From NCBI GenBank assembly GCA_040876735.1, contig JBBDPC010000126.1:1-64000 (forward strand): a stretch of 64,000 nucleotides of DNA, read 5' to 3'. This DNA comes from Natronomicrosphaera sp040876735 (GTDB lineage: Bacteria; Planctomycetota; Phycisphaerae; Phycisphaerales; Phycisphaeraceae). Positions 34,146 to 44,103 of the stretch are shown here, piece by piece (the first letter of the stretch is position 1; each line of letters begins with the position of its first letter). Made by a program: the position numbers and the translations under genes. The notes beneath the pieces were generated by a model. The model was not told the DNA's origin. It worked only from the letters and a program-made list of their open reading frames with translations, and searched no databases.

Positions 34146-36626
34146 TCACATCACCCCCGCCATCCGCCGCACGAACACGTCCGTGCAGTACAGCGACACC
34201 AGCAGCAGCAGCGTCAGCCAGTTGTCCCAGAGCTCCTGTACGTGGACCTGCGACAGCGTGGCGGGCTCGCCTTCAAAGGCGTCGGCGAGGCGGGGCAGTT
34301 CGTCCAGTTCGATCAGTTCGCCGCCGGTCGCCTCCGCCAGCGTGCCCAGCGTTTCGCGGTCGACGTCGGGGCGCAGCAGCTCCCGGCTGCTCGATGCCAC
34401 GCGCACGTTGGCGGTCAGTTCCTCGCCGGCCGCATCGGTGTGCGTCAACGTGTACTGCCCGTGGGCTTCCTGGCTCCACTGCCCGCGGTAGATGCCCGGC
34501 GTGGGTGTGCGGTGCAATTCCAGCGTGTCGGTCTGCTCGCCGTGGCGCACCTGCAACGTCGCCTGCTCGCGCGTGGCCGGCTGGCCGTCGCCGTCCACGG
34601 CGTACAACTCCACGCTCACCCGCTCGCCCGGCTCGACGCGCGGCGGATACGCCGCCAGCCAGCTCGTCTGCCCGTCGCGCTCGGTCGTGCGTGCGACATG
34701 GCGCAGCGCCTGGCCCCAGAAGCGGTAGAACAGGTGGTCGCCGATGTTCCGCCGCCACCGGTAGGTCGAGTCCAGCCCGATCAGCATCACCCGCCCGCTG
34801 CCGGCGTAATGCTCGGCCACCAGCGGCACGCCTTCATGCTCGGCCGAGGCCAGTTCCGCCAGCACCGTCGCGCCGGGCCTCGGTTCGCCCAGTGCGGCGG
34901 CCCAGTAGAACGGCGGCATCTGGCTCCACACGCCACGGTTCCGCGCTGCCTGGTCGTACAGCCGGAGGGCCGGGTGCGTCGCTCCCGTCGCCGTCACCTG
35001 CATCTTGAACGGCGAGTACGCTTCCGCCTCCCAACCGCCTTGCTCGTCGCCCGCATCTCCCTCGCTCAGTTCCACCGGCAGCAACTCGGCCAACGGCCCG
35101 TCCGCGAAAGCGTGCGGCATGTGCTGCGGGCCCGCCTGCACGATCAGCCCCAGACCCTCCTCACGCACCGCCCGCGCCAACTGCGCCTGCGCCCGCTCGG
35201 GCAGCAGGTCGGTTGACACGTCGCCCAGCACGACCACGTGATACTCCGCCCACCCCGCCGCGTCCTCCGGCAACCGGGCCAGCGCGGGCAGCTCCGCCAG
35301 GTCCACCCCTTCGCCGGCACGCAGCGGCGCTTCCATCACCATCCGCACCGCCAGCCCGCGATCGCGCTGCAGCGCGTGATCGAGAAAACGGAAATCCCAC
35401 CGCGGATAGCCTTCGAGGTAAAGCACTTCCCACTGCGTTTCGTCCACGTCCACCGCCAGCGACTGCTCATTGTTGTCCGCCACCTGCTCTTCGCTCAACG
35501 ACTCGACTTCGACGCGCAGCAGCCGCGTGCCCGGCTCATCGTCGGCCGCGGCGGTGAAGCGGAGGTTCACCTGCTGGCGGTCGTCGTCGGTCAAGGTCAC
35601 CTCGCGGTCGTCGAGCACGTTCTCGCCTTCCAGCAGTCGCACGCGCACCGCCCGGCCGTCGAAGCCGTGCGACGCCACCGTCGCCACGATGCTCGCCGTG
35701 TCACCCCGCGCCACCCGGGCCGGCGCCAGCACGTCCATCAACCGCACGTCCACCAGCCGTGCCCCACTGCCCACCGGCACGGTCCACACCCGCACCGCCG
35801 CCGCTTCGTCCTCCCCGGCCGTCGCAGAGGCCGTTCCCGCTCCCGTCTCCCGCCATCGCCGCACCACGTCCGCCGGCCCCGGCCCCGCGTTCGATTGCCC
35901 GTCGGAAAACAGCACGATCCCCGCCACGGCCCGGCCCCCCACATCCTCGATCACCTCCTGCAACGCCGCCCCGATCGCCGTCTGCGTCCCCATCGCCGCC
36001 GCATCTTCCGCCACCGACGCCAAACCCGACAGGCTCATCGCCTGGCCCCGCCGGTCGAATCGATACCCCCGCACCTCGAACCGCTCGGCCAGCGACGTGA
36101 ACATCGCCTCGCCCGACTGCTCCCACACCCGCTCCAGCAGCGCCGCCCGGCTCATGTTCGACATCGTCCGCCGGCCTTCCGCATCCACCGCCGGCAGCCG
36201 CTCCCCATCCTCCCCCTCGGAAGCTTCGTCGGCCAGCTCCGTCACCCCCGCCGCCAGCGCCACGCCGCGCAGTTGCTCGCCTTCATAACCCCCCGTCGGC
36301 AACGCCATGCTCCCCGACCCGTCCACCATTACCGCCACCACCGGCTTCTGCGTCACCGACTCTTCCAGCCGCAGGTATGGCGCGCCCAGCACAAACACCA
36401 GCAGCGCCAGCACACCCACCCGGCAAAACGTCAACACCCCGCGCTGCCCGCGCGTCAGGTGCGGCAGCGACCGCCGATGCCGTCGAAACACGAACACCGC
36501 CGCCGGCAGCAGCAGCACCAGGCCCAGCCACAGCAGCCCCGGCCGGGCCCACAGCCACTGCGCCTCCGCCACGCGCCCGGCCAGCGTCGGATCCACCCCG
36601 ATCAGTTCCAGCAACCACCCGATCAT
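34146..36626 (-). CDS. VWA / glutamine-amidotransferase-like membrane protein, cassette 1
   Basis: 826 aa. N-terminal membrane segments (about 26-48 and 62-85) and one at the C-terminus (about 800-818). The VWA domain has a full metal site: VMVDGSGSMAL near residue 100, Thr in MGTQTAIGAAL and Asp in VLFSDGQSNAG. Exported beta domains and an amidotransferase-like core follow (WEVLYLEGYPRWDFRFLD, VVVLGDVSTDLLPE, LIVQAGPQHMPH, GRVMLIGLDSTYRWRR). It is homologous to the 754-aa protein of cassette 2 but lies after rather than before the giant coiled-coil gene. Of the membrane VWA proteins here it has the best-preserved metal site. Confidence 0.83.
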   Translation of the reverse strand: MIGWLLELIGVDPTLAGRVAEAQWLWARPGLLWLGLVLLLPAAVFVFRRHRRSLPHLTRGQRGVLTFCRVGVLALLVFVLGAPYLRLEESVTQKPVVAVMVDGSGSMALPTGGYEGEQLRGVALAAGVTELADEASEGEDGERLPAVDAEGRRTMSNMSRAALLERVWEQSGEAMFTSLAERFEVRGYRFDRRGQAMSLSGLASVAEDAAAMGTQTAIGAALQEVIEDVGGRAVAGIVLFSDGQSNAGPGPADVVRRWRETGAGTASATAGEDEAAAVRVWTVPVGSGARLVDVRLMDVLAPARVARGDTASIVATVASHGFDGRAVRVRLLEGENVLDDREVTLTDDDRQQVNLRFTAAADDEPGTRLLRVEVESLSEEQVADNNEQSLAVDVDETQWEVLYLEGYPRWDFRFLDHALQRDRGLAVRMVMEAPLRAGEGVDLAELPALARLPEDAAGWAEYHVVVLGDVSTDLLPERAQAQLARAVREEGLGLIVQAGPQHMPHAFADGPLAELLPVELSEGDAGDEQGGWEAEAYSPFKMQVTATGATHPALRLYDQAARNRGVWSQMPPFYWAAALGEPRPGATVLAELASAEHEGVPLVAEHYAGSGRVMLIGLDSTYRWRRNIGDHLFYRFWGQALRHVARTTERDGQTSWLAAYPPRVEPGERVSVELYAVDGDGQPATREQATLQVRHGEQTDTLELHRTPTPGIYRGQWSQEAHGQYTLTHTDAAGEELTANVRVASSSRELLRPDVDRETLGTLAEATGGELIELDELPRLADAFEGEPATLSQVHVQELWDNWLTLLLLVSLYCTDVFVRRMAGVM

Positions 36627-36705
36627 GCCACTCCCATCTCAGCCGCTTGCCGCTTCACGCGTCATCCTGTTCGTCTTCATCCGCCATCACCCGCCTTGCC
36701 CACCG

Positions 36706-39700
36706 CTATTCACCATCTTCCCCCACCCGCTCGCTCAACTGCTCGTAGTACGCGTCGATCAGCCGCTGGTACGCCGCCGGTCCACGTTCGCGCATGCCCT
36801 GCAGCATCGGCTGACGCAGCGTCGGCGGCAGGCGGTACATCGCCGGCCCCGTCCCCTCCACGTCCTCCAGCACCGCGCCGTACACGATCCCCCCCGGCTG
36901 CTGCCCCTCGCCGCTGCCCGCCGCCATCGGGTCCGCCGGCCCCATGCCCGAGGCCATCCCTGTCATCCCCGGCGCCCCGGGCATCCCTTCGCCTGCCGCT
37001 TCGCCTCCGGCTTCCCCCGCCGCCGCCTGCTGTTGCTGCATCGCCGCCGCGGCCGCCATCGCCATCGCCTGCTGCATCCCCGGCGACTGCAACTGCGCCT
37101 GCATCGCCGCCGCGTCCTGCGCCGCCATCGCCTGCTCCAGCGCCGCCCGCATGTCACCCGCCTCGCCCTGCGCGTCCGCCAACTGCTGACCCCGCGCCTG
37201 CAACGCCGACGCCAGCCGCTGCTGGTGGTCGTCCAGCATCTCGCGCGGCGTCTGCGGCTCCGGCTCGCCGCCCGCCTCGCCTTCCGCCGCCTCCGCCGTC
37301 GGCACCTCACGCTCGTCGCGATTCTCGTATCGCTCGGCCATCTCCGCCTGCGCGCCCATGTCCGGCGTCTCCACTGGCTCGTCCCACCAATCGGCCGATT
37401 CTTCCTCCCCCGTCTCCCCCGCGTCCGCCAGTTGATCGGCGTCGCCTTCGCCTTCCGCGTCCGTCGCTTCCTCCGGCGTGTCATGCTCCACCGGCGTCTG
37501 CTCGCGCGTCTCGCCCGGCGGCGTCCACGGGGCCGGCGGCAGGGCAATGTCGTCCTCCTCTTCCGCCGCACGCGCCGCCAGCAGTTCGTCCGCACGCTGC
37601 ATCGCCGCCAGCGCTTCCGCGTCCACGTCCGCCTGCTGCTCGCTGATGGCGTCCAGTTGCTCGGCCTCCGCCGCGGCCGTCTGCTCGCGCATCGACTCGA
37701 CTCGTCCGCGCAACTGTTCCAGGTTCGCCCGCTCCGCCGCCAGGTGCGATTCAAGCTGCGACATCTGCTGCGCCTGGCTGCGCGCGTGCATCTGCGCCAT
37801 CAGATTCTGCATCGACGCCTGCGACTCGGCCGGGTCCGCCGCCAACTGCTGCTGTGCCCCCATGAGCTGGCGCAGCTCCTCTTCCAGCGCCGCCAGCTCG
37901 GCCTGCTCCTCGTCGCTGAGCGCCTCAAGCTCGGCCAACCGTTCGAGCACGTCCGGGTCGACCGTGTCGCCCGCCGCGTCCGCGTCGGCCGGTCCCGCCG
38001 CGGCCGCCATCGCCGCCGCCCGGTCCGCCATCTGCTGCAACGCCTGCTGCTCGCCGGTCATGGCGAAAGGCGACTCGCCCGCCGCCGCCGCCGCCTCGCT
38101 CAACTGCGCCGCCATGTCGTGCAACTGCTCGCGCTGCTGGGCCAACTGCTCTTCCATCGCCGACCACGCCGCGCGGTCTTCCTCGCTCATCCCTTCCTCG
38201 CGCCACTGCGCCAGCCGCTCGGCCACCTCCTCGTCGCTGAGCACGTTCCCTTCGTCGTCCACCAGCTCAAAGGCACCATCCTCATCGATCCGCGGCTGCA
38301 ACCCCTCCGGCAAGCGGGCCAGCATCTCCAGCGCCCCGCCCGCCAGGTCCGCCTGCGCCTCCAGCAGACCGCCGAGGCCGTCCAGCACGCCGTCCAACGG
38401 CGTCCGGCGTTCCGCCTCGGCAAACGCCTCGTCCGATTCCTGCACCATCGCCAACCGGTACGGCTCGCTCACCGCCTCTTGGCCCTTCGTGTCCCGCACC
38501 ACGATCCGGTAATGCACCGCCTGCTCCACCGACAAGCCGTGCGCTTCGGGGTCGAGCGCCCCGGTCACCTGCCGGCTGGTTCGCGGCGCGTCCTCATCAA
38601 ACGTCGCCAATGCCTGCGACTCGGCATCGTCAAGCCCCTCGGCCGACGTGCTCACCTGCAACCGCACCTCGGCCACGCCGTAGTCGTCGAACGTGCGGAT
38701 CGCCAGCGGCAATGGCTCCGGCTCGGCCAGTGTCAGGTTCCGGCCCGGCCGTTCGACGATCAACCCCGGCGGCTGGTCGCGCGTCGCCATGATCGGCACC
38801 GGCTGCATCGCCGCGCTCGCATGGCCCGCCTCGTTCTTCAGTTCGATGGCGTAACGCACGTCCTCCTCCACCCGCACGTCGCCCATCCACAGGCCCGTCG
38901 TTTCATCCCGCCGCATCGCCACGCTCTGCTGCTTGACGAACGCGCGCTCTTCCACCTCGCGCGTGGTCCGCGACACCGCCCCCGCCCGGTCGAACACGGC
39001 CCGCCCGCCGTCGATGGCGAATTGCAGGCCGCTCAGCTGCGTCGCTTCGTTCGGCGTGTTGCCCAGCAGTTCCTCGGCCGTCACCTCCAGCCGCGCCCAT
39101 TCGCCCTCGGCCGGCAGCTCGCGCACCAGTCGCACGCCACCTTCGCCCTCGGCTTCCTCCCGCCGCTCGGCCGTCGTCCAGATGAGCCGGTGCGTCCGGT
39201 CGTCAGGCTGGTGCACGTCCAGCGTCAAGCGCTCCGGCGGCGCGTCCGCGTCCAGCCGCACCCACACGAACAGGTTCTCGTCCGGCTCCAGGGGCAACCG
39301 GTTCAGCGTCGTGCGGAAGCCGTACGGCTCGCGCGACCAGCCGAACGTATGCGCCCGGCTGCCGCTGTGCACTGTTTCGTCCATCCATCGCCACTGCCCG
39401 ATCAGTTCCGCGTCCGCGGGCGTGTCATCGTCGAACCAGACGGTCTCGCGCTCGTCGATCCGTTCGTGCGTTTTCGTCACCGTGTCGTACAGGTGAACCT
39501 GCCCCTCGCTCGCGTGGCCGCGCACGGTCGCCGCCAGTCGCACGTGCGAGCCCACCGGCGCGCTGATCTGGTCCGTCGGCTGGCTCACCGCCACCGGCTC
39601 GGGCCGGCGCATGTAGCCGGGCAGGTGCACGTGGGCGTCGATCTGCTCCAGCATCGGCCGGCGAAGCACGCGGATCGTGTGCGGCAGCGTCCACGTCCCC

Positions 39701-40521
39701 CCGCCTGCGATCTGGTACGCATGATCCGCCTCCACCTGCTCGAGCGTGAAGCGGAACCGGCTATCCCCATCCGCCTGCATCGGGTAGCGCACCGCCCGGC
39801 CGTCGTCGCCAACCAGCCGCAGCGTCAGCCGCTCCACGCTGCCGCGCTGCACCACGCCCTGCAACGTCACCGACTCGCCCTGCATCACCTGCACGTCGCC
39901 CGGCTCGGCCGCCAGCCGCACCCACGCCACCGGCGGAATCGCCTTCGTCGGCTGCAGCACCCGCGCCAGCGCGTTCGAGCTGTACTCGTAAAACAACCCC
40001 GTCGCCAACCCCGCCACCACCAGCACCACCGCCGCCGCCACGCCGCACCGCCGCGCAAACGCCGGGCTCGCCACCCGCCGCACGTCATAGTCGCTCAGCC
40101 GGTCGGCGGTCTGCTGCACCAGCCGGTCGATCAACGGCAGCGACGCCGGCTCGACTTCGCGCTTGCCGCTGCGCAGGTCCAGCACCGTCACCAGCCGGTT
40201 GTGCATGTTTCCCAGCACGCGCTCGATCTGGAACGCCACCCGCTCCAGGCTCATCGGCCGAACCGCCGGCCAGAGCACCGCCACCGCCGCCACTGTCAAC
40301 ACCACCACCCACAACCCCGCAAACGCCGCCACCCGCAACGCCACCGGCAACGCCACGAGCAAATCCACCGCACTGGCCAATGCCAGCCACGTCACCGCCG
40401 CCACCACCAGCAGCGCCGCCCCGGCCAGCACCGCGTTCCGCCGCAGATGCTGCCGCGTCACCCGGATCAGCTCCACCAGCTCTTCGCTGCGCTCGTGCGT
40501 CTGTGGATCAATGTCAGTCAT
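36706..40521 (-). CDS. Giant membrane-anchored coiled-coil protein (DUF4175-like), cassette 1
   Basis: 1271 aa. N-terminal membrane segments (about 38-58, 62-90 and 150-172) are followed by exported beta domains (about 190-690) with PGLIVERPGRNLTLAEPE and FDDYGVAEVRLQVS, the same pattern as in the cassette 2 paralog. From about 690 to 1100 the protein is long helix and coiled coil with extreme Ala, Glu and Gln content. The C-terminus is Met-, Ala- and Gln-rich. The composition suits an elongated scaffold in the envelope. No enzyme motif is seen. A long opposite-strand frame across this gene is only a GC artefact. Confidence 0.78.
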   Translation of the reverse strand: MTDIDPQTHERSEELVELIRVTRQHLRRNAVLAGAALLVVAAVTWLALASAVDLLVALPVALRVAAFAGLWVVVLTVAAVAVLWPAVRPMSLERVAFQIERVLGNMHNRLVTVLDLRSGKREVEPASLPLIDRLVQQTADRLSDYDVRRVASPAFARRCGVAAAVVLVVAGLATGLFYEYSSNALARVLQPTKAIPPVAWVRLAAEPGDVQVMQGESVTLQGVVQRGSVERLTLRLVGDDGRAVRYPMQADGDSRFRFTLEQVEADHAYQIAGGGTWTLPHTIRVLRRPMLEQIDAHVHLPGYMRRPEPVAVSQPTDQISAPVGSHVRLAATVRGHASEGQVHLYDTVTKTHERIDERETVWFDDDTPADAELIGQWRWMDETVHSGSRAHTFGWSREPYGFRTTLNRLPLEPDENLFVWVRLDADAPPERLTLDVHQPDDRTHRLIWTTAERREEAEGEGGVRLVRELPAEGEWARLEVTAEELLGNTPNEATQLSGLQFAIDGGRAVFDRAGAVSRTTREVEERAFVKQQSVAMRRDETTGLWMGDVRVEEDVRYAIELKNEAGHASAAMQPVPIMATRDQPPGLIVERPGRNLTLAEPEPLPLAIRTFDDYGVAEVRLQVSTSAEGLDDAESQALATFDEDAPRTSRQVTGALDPEAHGLSVEQAVHYRIVVRDTKGQEAVSEPYRLAMVQESDEAFAEAERRTPLDGVLDGLGGLLEAQADLAGGALEMLARLPEGLQPRIDEDGAFELVDDEGNVLSDEEVAERLAQWREEGMSEEDRAAWSAMEEQLAQQREQLHDMAAQLSEAAAAAGESPFAMTGEQQALQQMADRAAAMAAAAGPADADAAGDTVDPDVLERLAELEALSDEEQAELAALEEELRQLMGAQQQLAADPAESQASMQNLMAQMHARSQAQQMSQLESHLAAERANLEQLRGRVESMREQTAAAEAEQLDAISEQQADVDAEALAAMQRADELLAARAAEEEDDIALPPAPWTPPGETREQTPVEHDTPEEATDAEGEGDADQLADAGETGEEESADWWDEPVETPDMGAQAEMAERYENRDEREVPTAEAAEGEAGGEPEPQTPREMLDDHQQRLASALQARGQQLADAQGEAGDMRAALEQAMAAQDAAAMQAQLQSPGMQQAMAMAAAAAMQQQQAAAGEAGGEAAGEGMPGAPGMTGMASGMGPADPMAAGSGEGQQPGGIVYGAVLEDVEGTGPAMYRLPPTLRQPMLQGMRERGPAAYQRLIDAYYEQLSERVGEDGE

Positions 40522-40587
40522 GGCTCACCACCTGTTTCCCTTCCCGCGTCCTGCCCCCGCCGCTTGCAGCTTAGCGCTCCCCGCATC

Positions 40588-42957
40588 TCACTCCCGCGCA
40601 CCACCCGCCAACGGATTCAACGTCTCCCGGAACCGGTCCGCCATGCCCCGCAGTCCACTGCGCGGCGGCCCCGGCCCGCCGCCGGCGTGATGCAGCCCTG
40701 TGCCGCGCACGCGCTCCGGGCTCGGCCGCAGCGTCGCAATGAGAAACTCGATGCCGATCACCGCGAACACCAGCCAGATCAGCGTCCGCCAGATCTCGCG
40801 CCGATGCGTGAGTTGTTCGACCAGCAGCGGGTCGTCCGCCGAGCCGCGCAGGTAGGCGATCTCGGCCGGGGCCATCGCCTGCCGCACCGCGTCCTCGTCC
40901 GCCATGGCGAACGACGCGCCGGCCGTCTCCATGTTCACCGCGAAGCCCAGCTCGATCCGCTCCGCCGCTTCGTCATGCCGGGGCAGCACTTCAAACGTGT
41001 AATCGCCCGGCCGCTGCGTCGCCAGCAGCGCGCCGACCCGCTGCCGACCGCTGCGATGCAACTCGATCGCATGCCGCCGGCCGTCCGGCCCGATCGCCTG
41101 CACCTGCGCCCGCGGCCAGCGGTCGGTCATCCGCACCGGCGCCGGCTGGCCGGGGCTCACCGCCGTCGGGGCCGTCACGTCCGGCACGCGTTGCAGGTGC
41201 GCCACCGAGCGCAGCATCAACGGTACGAACTCGGGCTTCAGCGGCAGGTTCGACCACGCCGGCGTCGCGGGCACGCCCAGCACCAGCATCCGCCCCATGC
41301 CCAGCCGCACCTCCGTCAGCAGCGGCGTCTCGTCCGACAGCCGGATCAGCGTCGCTTCCGCGTCCGCCAGTGGCGGCTCGTCGCCTTCACGGGTGGCCGT
41401 CACCGTCTGCGGAAACTGCCGATAGACGCGCACGCTCTGAAAGAAGGCGTCTTCCGCGTCCGTTTCGTCCTCGGCCTCGACGGCGAAGGCGGCCAGCACC
41501 GGGTGCGTGCGCCGCAGGTTCGCCACCTGCCGGAACTGCGACTCGTCATCCACGTCGCCCGCCGGGTCAGCGAAGCGCAGCGTCTGCACGGACCCGGCGG
41601 CGAACAGCCGGTCACTGTACGCTGCCGGGTCCACATTCGGCCCCGGCAGCACCATCAGTCCGCCGCCGTCTTCGACGTACCGCCGCAACAGCTCGCCGCG
41701 CGCTTCATCCAACGGCACGTCCGCCAGCAGCACCACGTCGGCCTGCTCCAGCTTGCCGGCGTCCAGTGTGTCATGCCCCACCGTGTTGATCGCCAGCGCC
41801 GACGCCAGTTGCCGTTCTTCGTCGCTTTGCAGCGCCGACCGGCTGGCGTGCAGCGGGGCTTCGAGGGCGGTGCGCAGGTAGGTCTCCGCCCGCTCGCTGC
41901 GCCGTGGGTTGTCGGACCCGCCCGGGCCGGTGACGATCAGCACGCGGATGTGCTCCTGCACCGGCAGGGCGAAGCGGTAGACGTTGTCGTCGGCGAAGTC
42001 GTCGCCGGTGATCTCAAACCGGCCGCGCTGGAGGCCCGCCTGCTCGGGCGTGACGTGAAACGTCCGCGTCAGCCGCTGGCCCGGCGGCAGCGTCACCGGC
42101 ATCTGGTCCACCCGCTCGTCATCGAGGTAGACCGACAGCACCGTCTCCGCCGGCTCGTCGGCCGAACTGTTGTGCAACGTCGCCCGCAGCACCACCGGCA
42201 AGCCCCGCACCGCCCGCAACGGCTGCGCCCCGGCCTCCGCGCCGGCAAGTTCGCCCGCCACCGACACGTTCGTCACCGCCTCGCTGGGGCCGACGTTCAT
42301 CACCGTCACCCGCGCCTCGGCGTCGATCTCGTTCAGTGCCCCCTGCCCCGCCAAGTCGTCCCAGGTCTGCCGCATCGTGTCCGAGAGCACGTAGACCATC
42401 CGCGCCCCGCGCGGTTGGGCGTCCATCGCTTCGCGCAGTGCGGCCCCCAGGTCAGCCGAGCCGGCTTCCACTTCGATCGTCTCCAGCCGGTCACGCAGGC
42501 GGTTCCCCCGACCGGCGAAGCCCTGGGCGACCAGCGTCGGCTCGCGGCCGGCGGCGATGATGCGCACGTGGTCCTCGCCGCCCAGCCGGTCGACCACCGT
42601 GCCCGCCGCGCCCAGCGCCCGTTGCAGGCTGGTCGTGCCGTCGCTGCGCAGGGCCATGGTGGGGCTGACGTCGACGATCAGCGTCACGTCGCGCCCGCTG
42701 CCGCTGGGATTGAGAAAGCCGAACCCCTGCACCACCGGCCGGGCGAGCAGCATCACGATCAGCGCCACGAACGCGACGCGCAGCGCCATGATGAGCCATT
42801 CAAGAATGCGCAGCCGCCGCCGCTGCTGCACGTAGCTGTCCATGAGGAAGCGGTACGTGCTCAGCTCCACGGTCTTCAGCCGCCGCCGGGTGATCAGATG
42901 CAGGATCACCGGCGCCAGCGCCAGAGGCAGAAACCAGAGCAGCAGGGGGTTGATCAT
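40588..42957 (-). CDS. BatA-like VWA membrane protein, cassette 1
   Basis: 789 aa. The BatA-type N-terminus MINPLLLWFLPLALAPVILH and a second helix (about 56-76) form the double-transmembrane region. The VWA domain starts VTLIVDVSPTMAL near residue 93, a D-x-S-x-T variant of the metal site, with YVLSDTMRQTW further on. Exported beta domains and an amidotransferase-like core follow (VVLLADVPLDE, VEDGGGLMVLPGPN, GRMLVLGVPATP), then a membrane helix (about 725-745) and a tail of about 40 residues. It is a paralog of 25037-27403. Confidence 0.85.
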   Translation of the reverse strand: MINPLLLWFLPLALAPVILHLITRRRLKTVELSTYRFLMDSYVQQRRRLRILEWLIMALRVAFVALIVMLLARPVVQGFGFLNPSGSGRDVTLIVDVSPTMALRSDGTTSLQRALGAAGTVVDRLGGEDHVRIIAAGREPTLVAQGFAGRGNRLRDRLETIEVEAGSADLGAALREAMDAQPRGARMVYVLSDTMRQTWDDLAGQGALNEIDAEARVTVMNVGPSEAVTNVSVAGELAGAEAGAQPLRAVRGLPVVLRATLHNSSADEPAETVLSVYLDDERVDQMPVTLPPGQRLTRTFHVTPEQAGLQRGRFEITGDDFADDNVYRFALPVQEHIRVLIVTGPGGSDNPRRSERAETYLRTALEAPLHASRSALQSDEERQLASALAINTVGHDTLDAGKLEQADVVLLADVPLDEARGELLRRYVEDGGGLMVLPGPNVDPAAYSDRLFAAGSVQTLRFADPAGDVDDESQFRQVANLRRTHPVLAAFAVEAEDETDAEDAFFQSVRVYRQFPQTVTATREGDEPPLADAEATLIRLSDETPLLTEVRLGMGRMLVLGVPATPAWSNLPLKPEFVPLMLRSVAHLQRVPDVTAPTAVSPGQPAPVRMTDRWPRAQVQAIGPDGRRHAIELHRSGRQRVGALLATQRPGDYTFEVLPRHDEAAERIELGFAVNMETAGASFAMADEDAVRQAMAPAEIAYLRGSADDPLLVEQLTHRREIWRTLIWLVFAVIGIEFLIATLRPSPERVRGTGLHHAGGGPGPPRSGLRGMADRFRETLNPLAGGARE

Positions 42958-42984
42958 GATCGTTGACCGTCGGTCGCGTTGGCA

Positions 42985-43067
42985 CCCTTAGCCGCGCAGC
43001 GCAGCGGAGCGCGCGCCGCCGATGTGAACCTGCCGGAGCGCGCTCCGCTGCGCTGCGCGGCTAAGGG
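42985..43067. repeat. Family B: 30-bp perfect inverted repeat with 23-bp loop
   Basis: The left arm (42985-43014) starts CCCTTAGCCGCGCAGCGCAG. The right arm (43038-43067) is its exact reverse complement. It lies between the cassette-1 DUF58 and BatA genes. Single or partial arms recur at 17141-17165, 52405-52432, 56499-56514 and 62069-62088. Confidence 0.85.
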
Positions 43068-43082
43068 ATTGTGTTCCATCGT

Positions 43083-43994
43083 TCAATTCGTGATCCGATG
43101 CCGTTTGCCCAGGTACGCGTTCAACATCCGGTCCCACGGCATGTCGGTCGACGCCAGGACGTAGTCGGCGTCGCGCTCGTGGCAGCCGCGCTTGACCTTG
43201 TTCAGGAACGCATCCAGCCGTTCCATGTATTGCTTGCGCACGTTGGCGGGGTTGGCGACCACGGTGCCCTGGCCCTCGATGTCCTTGAACCGCGTCAGGC
43301 GGTCGTAGGGGAAGCTCAGCTCGTCCGGGTCCATGATGTGGAAGACGATCACCTCGTGGCCGCGGTGGCGCAGATGGCCCAGGGCGTGGAGCATCGCGTC
43401 GGTGTCGTCCAGCAGGTCGCTGAGCAGCAGCACCAGGCCGCGGCGCTTCAGTCGGCCGGCGAGTGCGTGCATGACCGGGCCCATGTTGCTCTGTTCGTGC
43501 GGCGGCGTGGTTTCCAGGCGTTCGAGCATGTGCCGGAAGTGCGTAGCGGTGGAGCGCGGCGGCAGGAAGTGGCGAAGCTGGTGGTCGAACATCGCCAGCC
43601 CCACCGCGTCGTTCTGGCGGAGCATGAGATAGCCCAGCGCGGCGGCGAGGTGGGCGGCGTAGTCGCATTTGCTCAGCCGCTGCGCGTCGCCGGCCGTGCC
43701 GCGGAAACTCATCGACCGCGACGTGTCCAGCAGGATGTTGCAGCGCAGGTTGGTCTGGTCTTCAAACAGCTTGACGTAATGCTTGTCGGTCTTGGCCAGC
43801 AGCTTCCAGTCCAGCGAGCGGATTTCGTCGCCGATGGTGTACGGCCGGTGGTCCGCATACTCCACGCTCGACCCGTGAAACGGCGACGGATGCCGGCCCG
43901 CGAGCACGCCCTCGACGGCCTGGCGCGCGACAAGCTCCATGCGCGACACCGCCATGAGACGTTTGGGCTCGATCTTTCGCAGCGTTTTAGCCAT
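43083..43994 (-). CDS. DUF58 protein (VWA-like), cassette 1
   Basis: 303 aa from the ATG at 43994 (MAKTLRKIEPKRLM). DUF58 features are HPSPFHGSSVEYADHRPY, GDEIRSLDWKLLAKTDKHYV and FEDQTNLRCNILLDTSRSMSF, with an intact DTSRS metal site, then VLLLSDLLDD. No membrane segment. It is the second gene of cassette 1, 109 bp after moxR; the gap contains G-rich inverted sequence. The paralog is at 27440-28378. Confidence 0.9.
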   Translation of the reverse strand: MAKTLRKIEPKRLMAVSRMELVARQAVEGVLAGRHPSPFHGSSVEYADHRPYTIGDEIRSLDWKLLAKTDKHYVKLFEDQTNLRCNILLDTSRSMSFRGTAGDAQRLSKCDYAAHLAAALGYLMLRQNDAVGLAMFDHQLRHFLPPRSTATHFRHMLERLETTPPHEQSNMGPVMHALAGRLKRRGLVLLLSDLLDDTDAMLHALGHLRHRGHEVIVFHIMDPDELSFPYDRLTRFKDIEGQGTVVANPANVRKQYMERLDAFLNKVKRGCHERDADYVLASTDMPWDRMLNAYLGKRHRITN

Positions 43995-44103
43995 GGGCAG
44001 AGCGGGGATCGGGGGTCGGGGGTCTGGGATTGGGGTTCGGGTTGAGACGGGTGTCTGGTTCGAAGCCCGATCCCTGATCCCCGCTCCCCAGTCCCCCTGC
44101 ATA

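Noticed and set aside
36307..42966. A very long open frame (about 2,200 codons) on the plus strand opposite the cassette-1 genes
   Set aside because: It is antisense to two well-supported genes, is dominated by R, H and P, and shows no family pattern; such frames are a GC effect.
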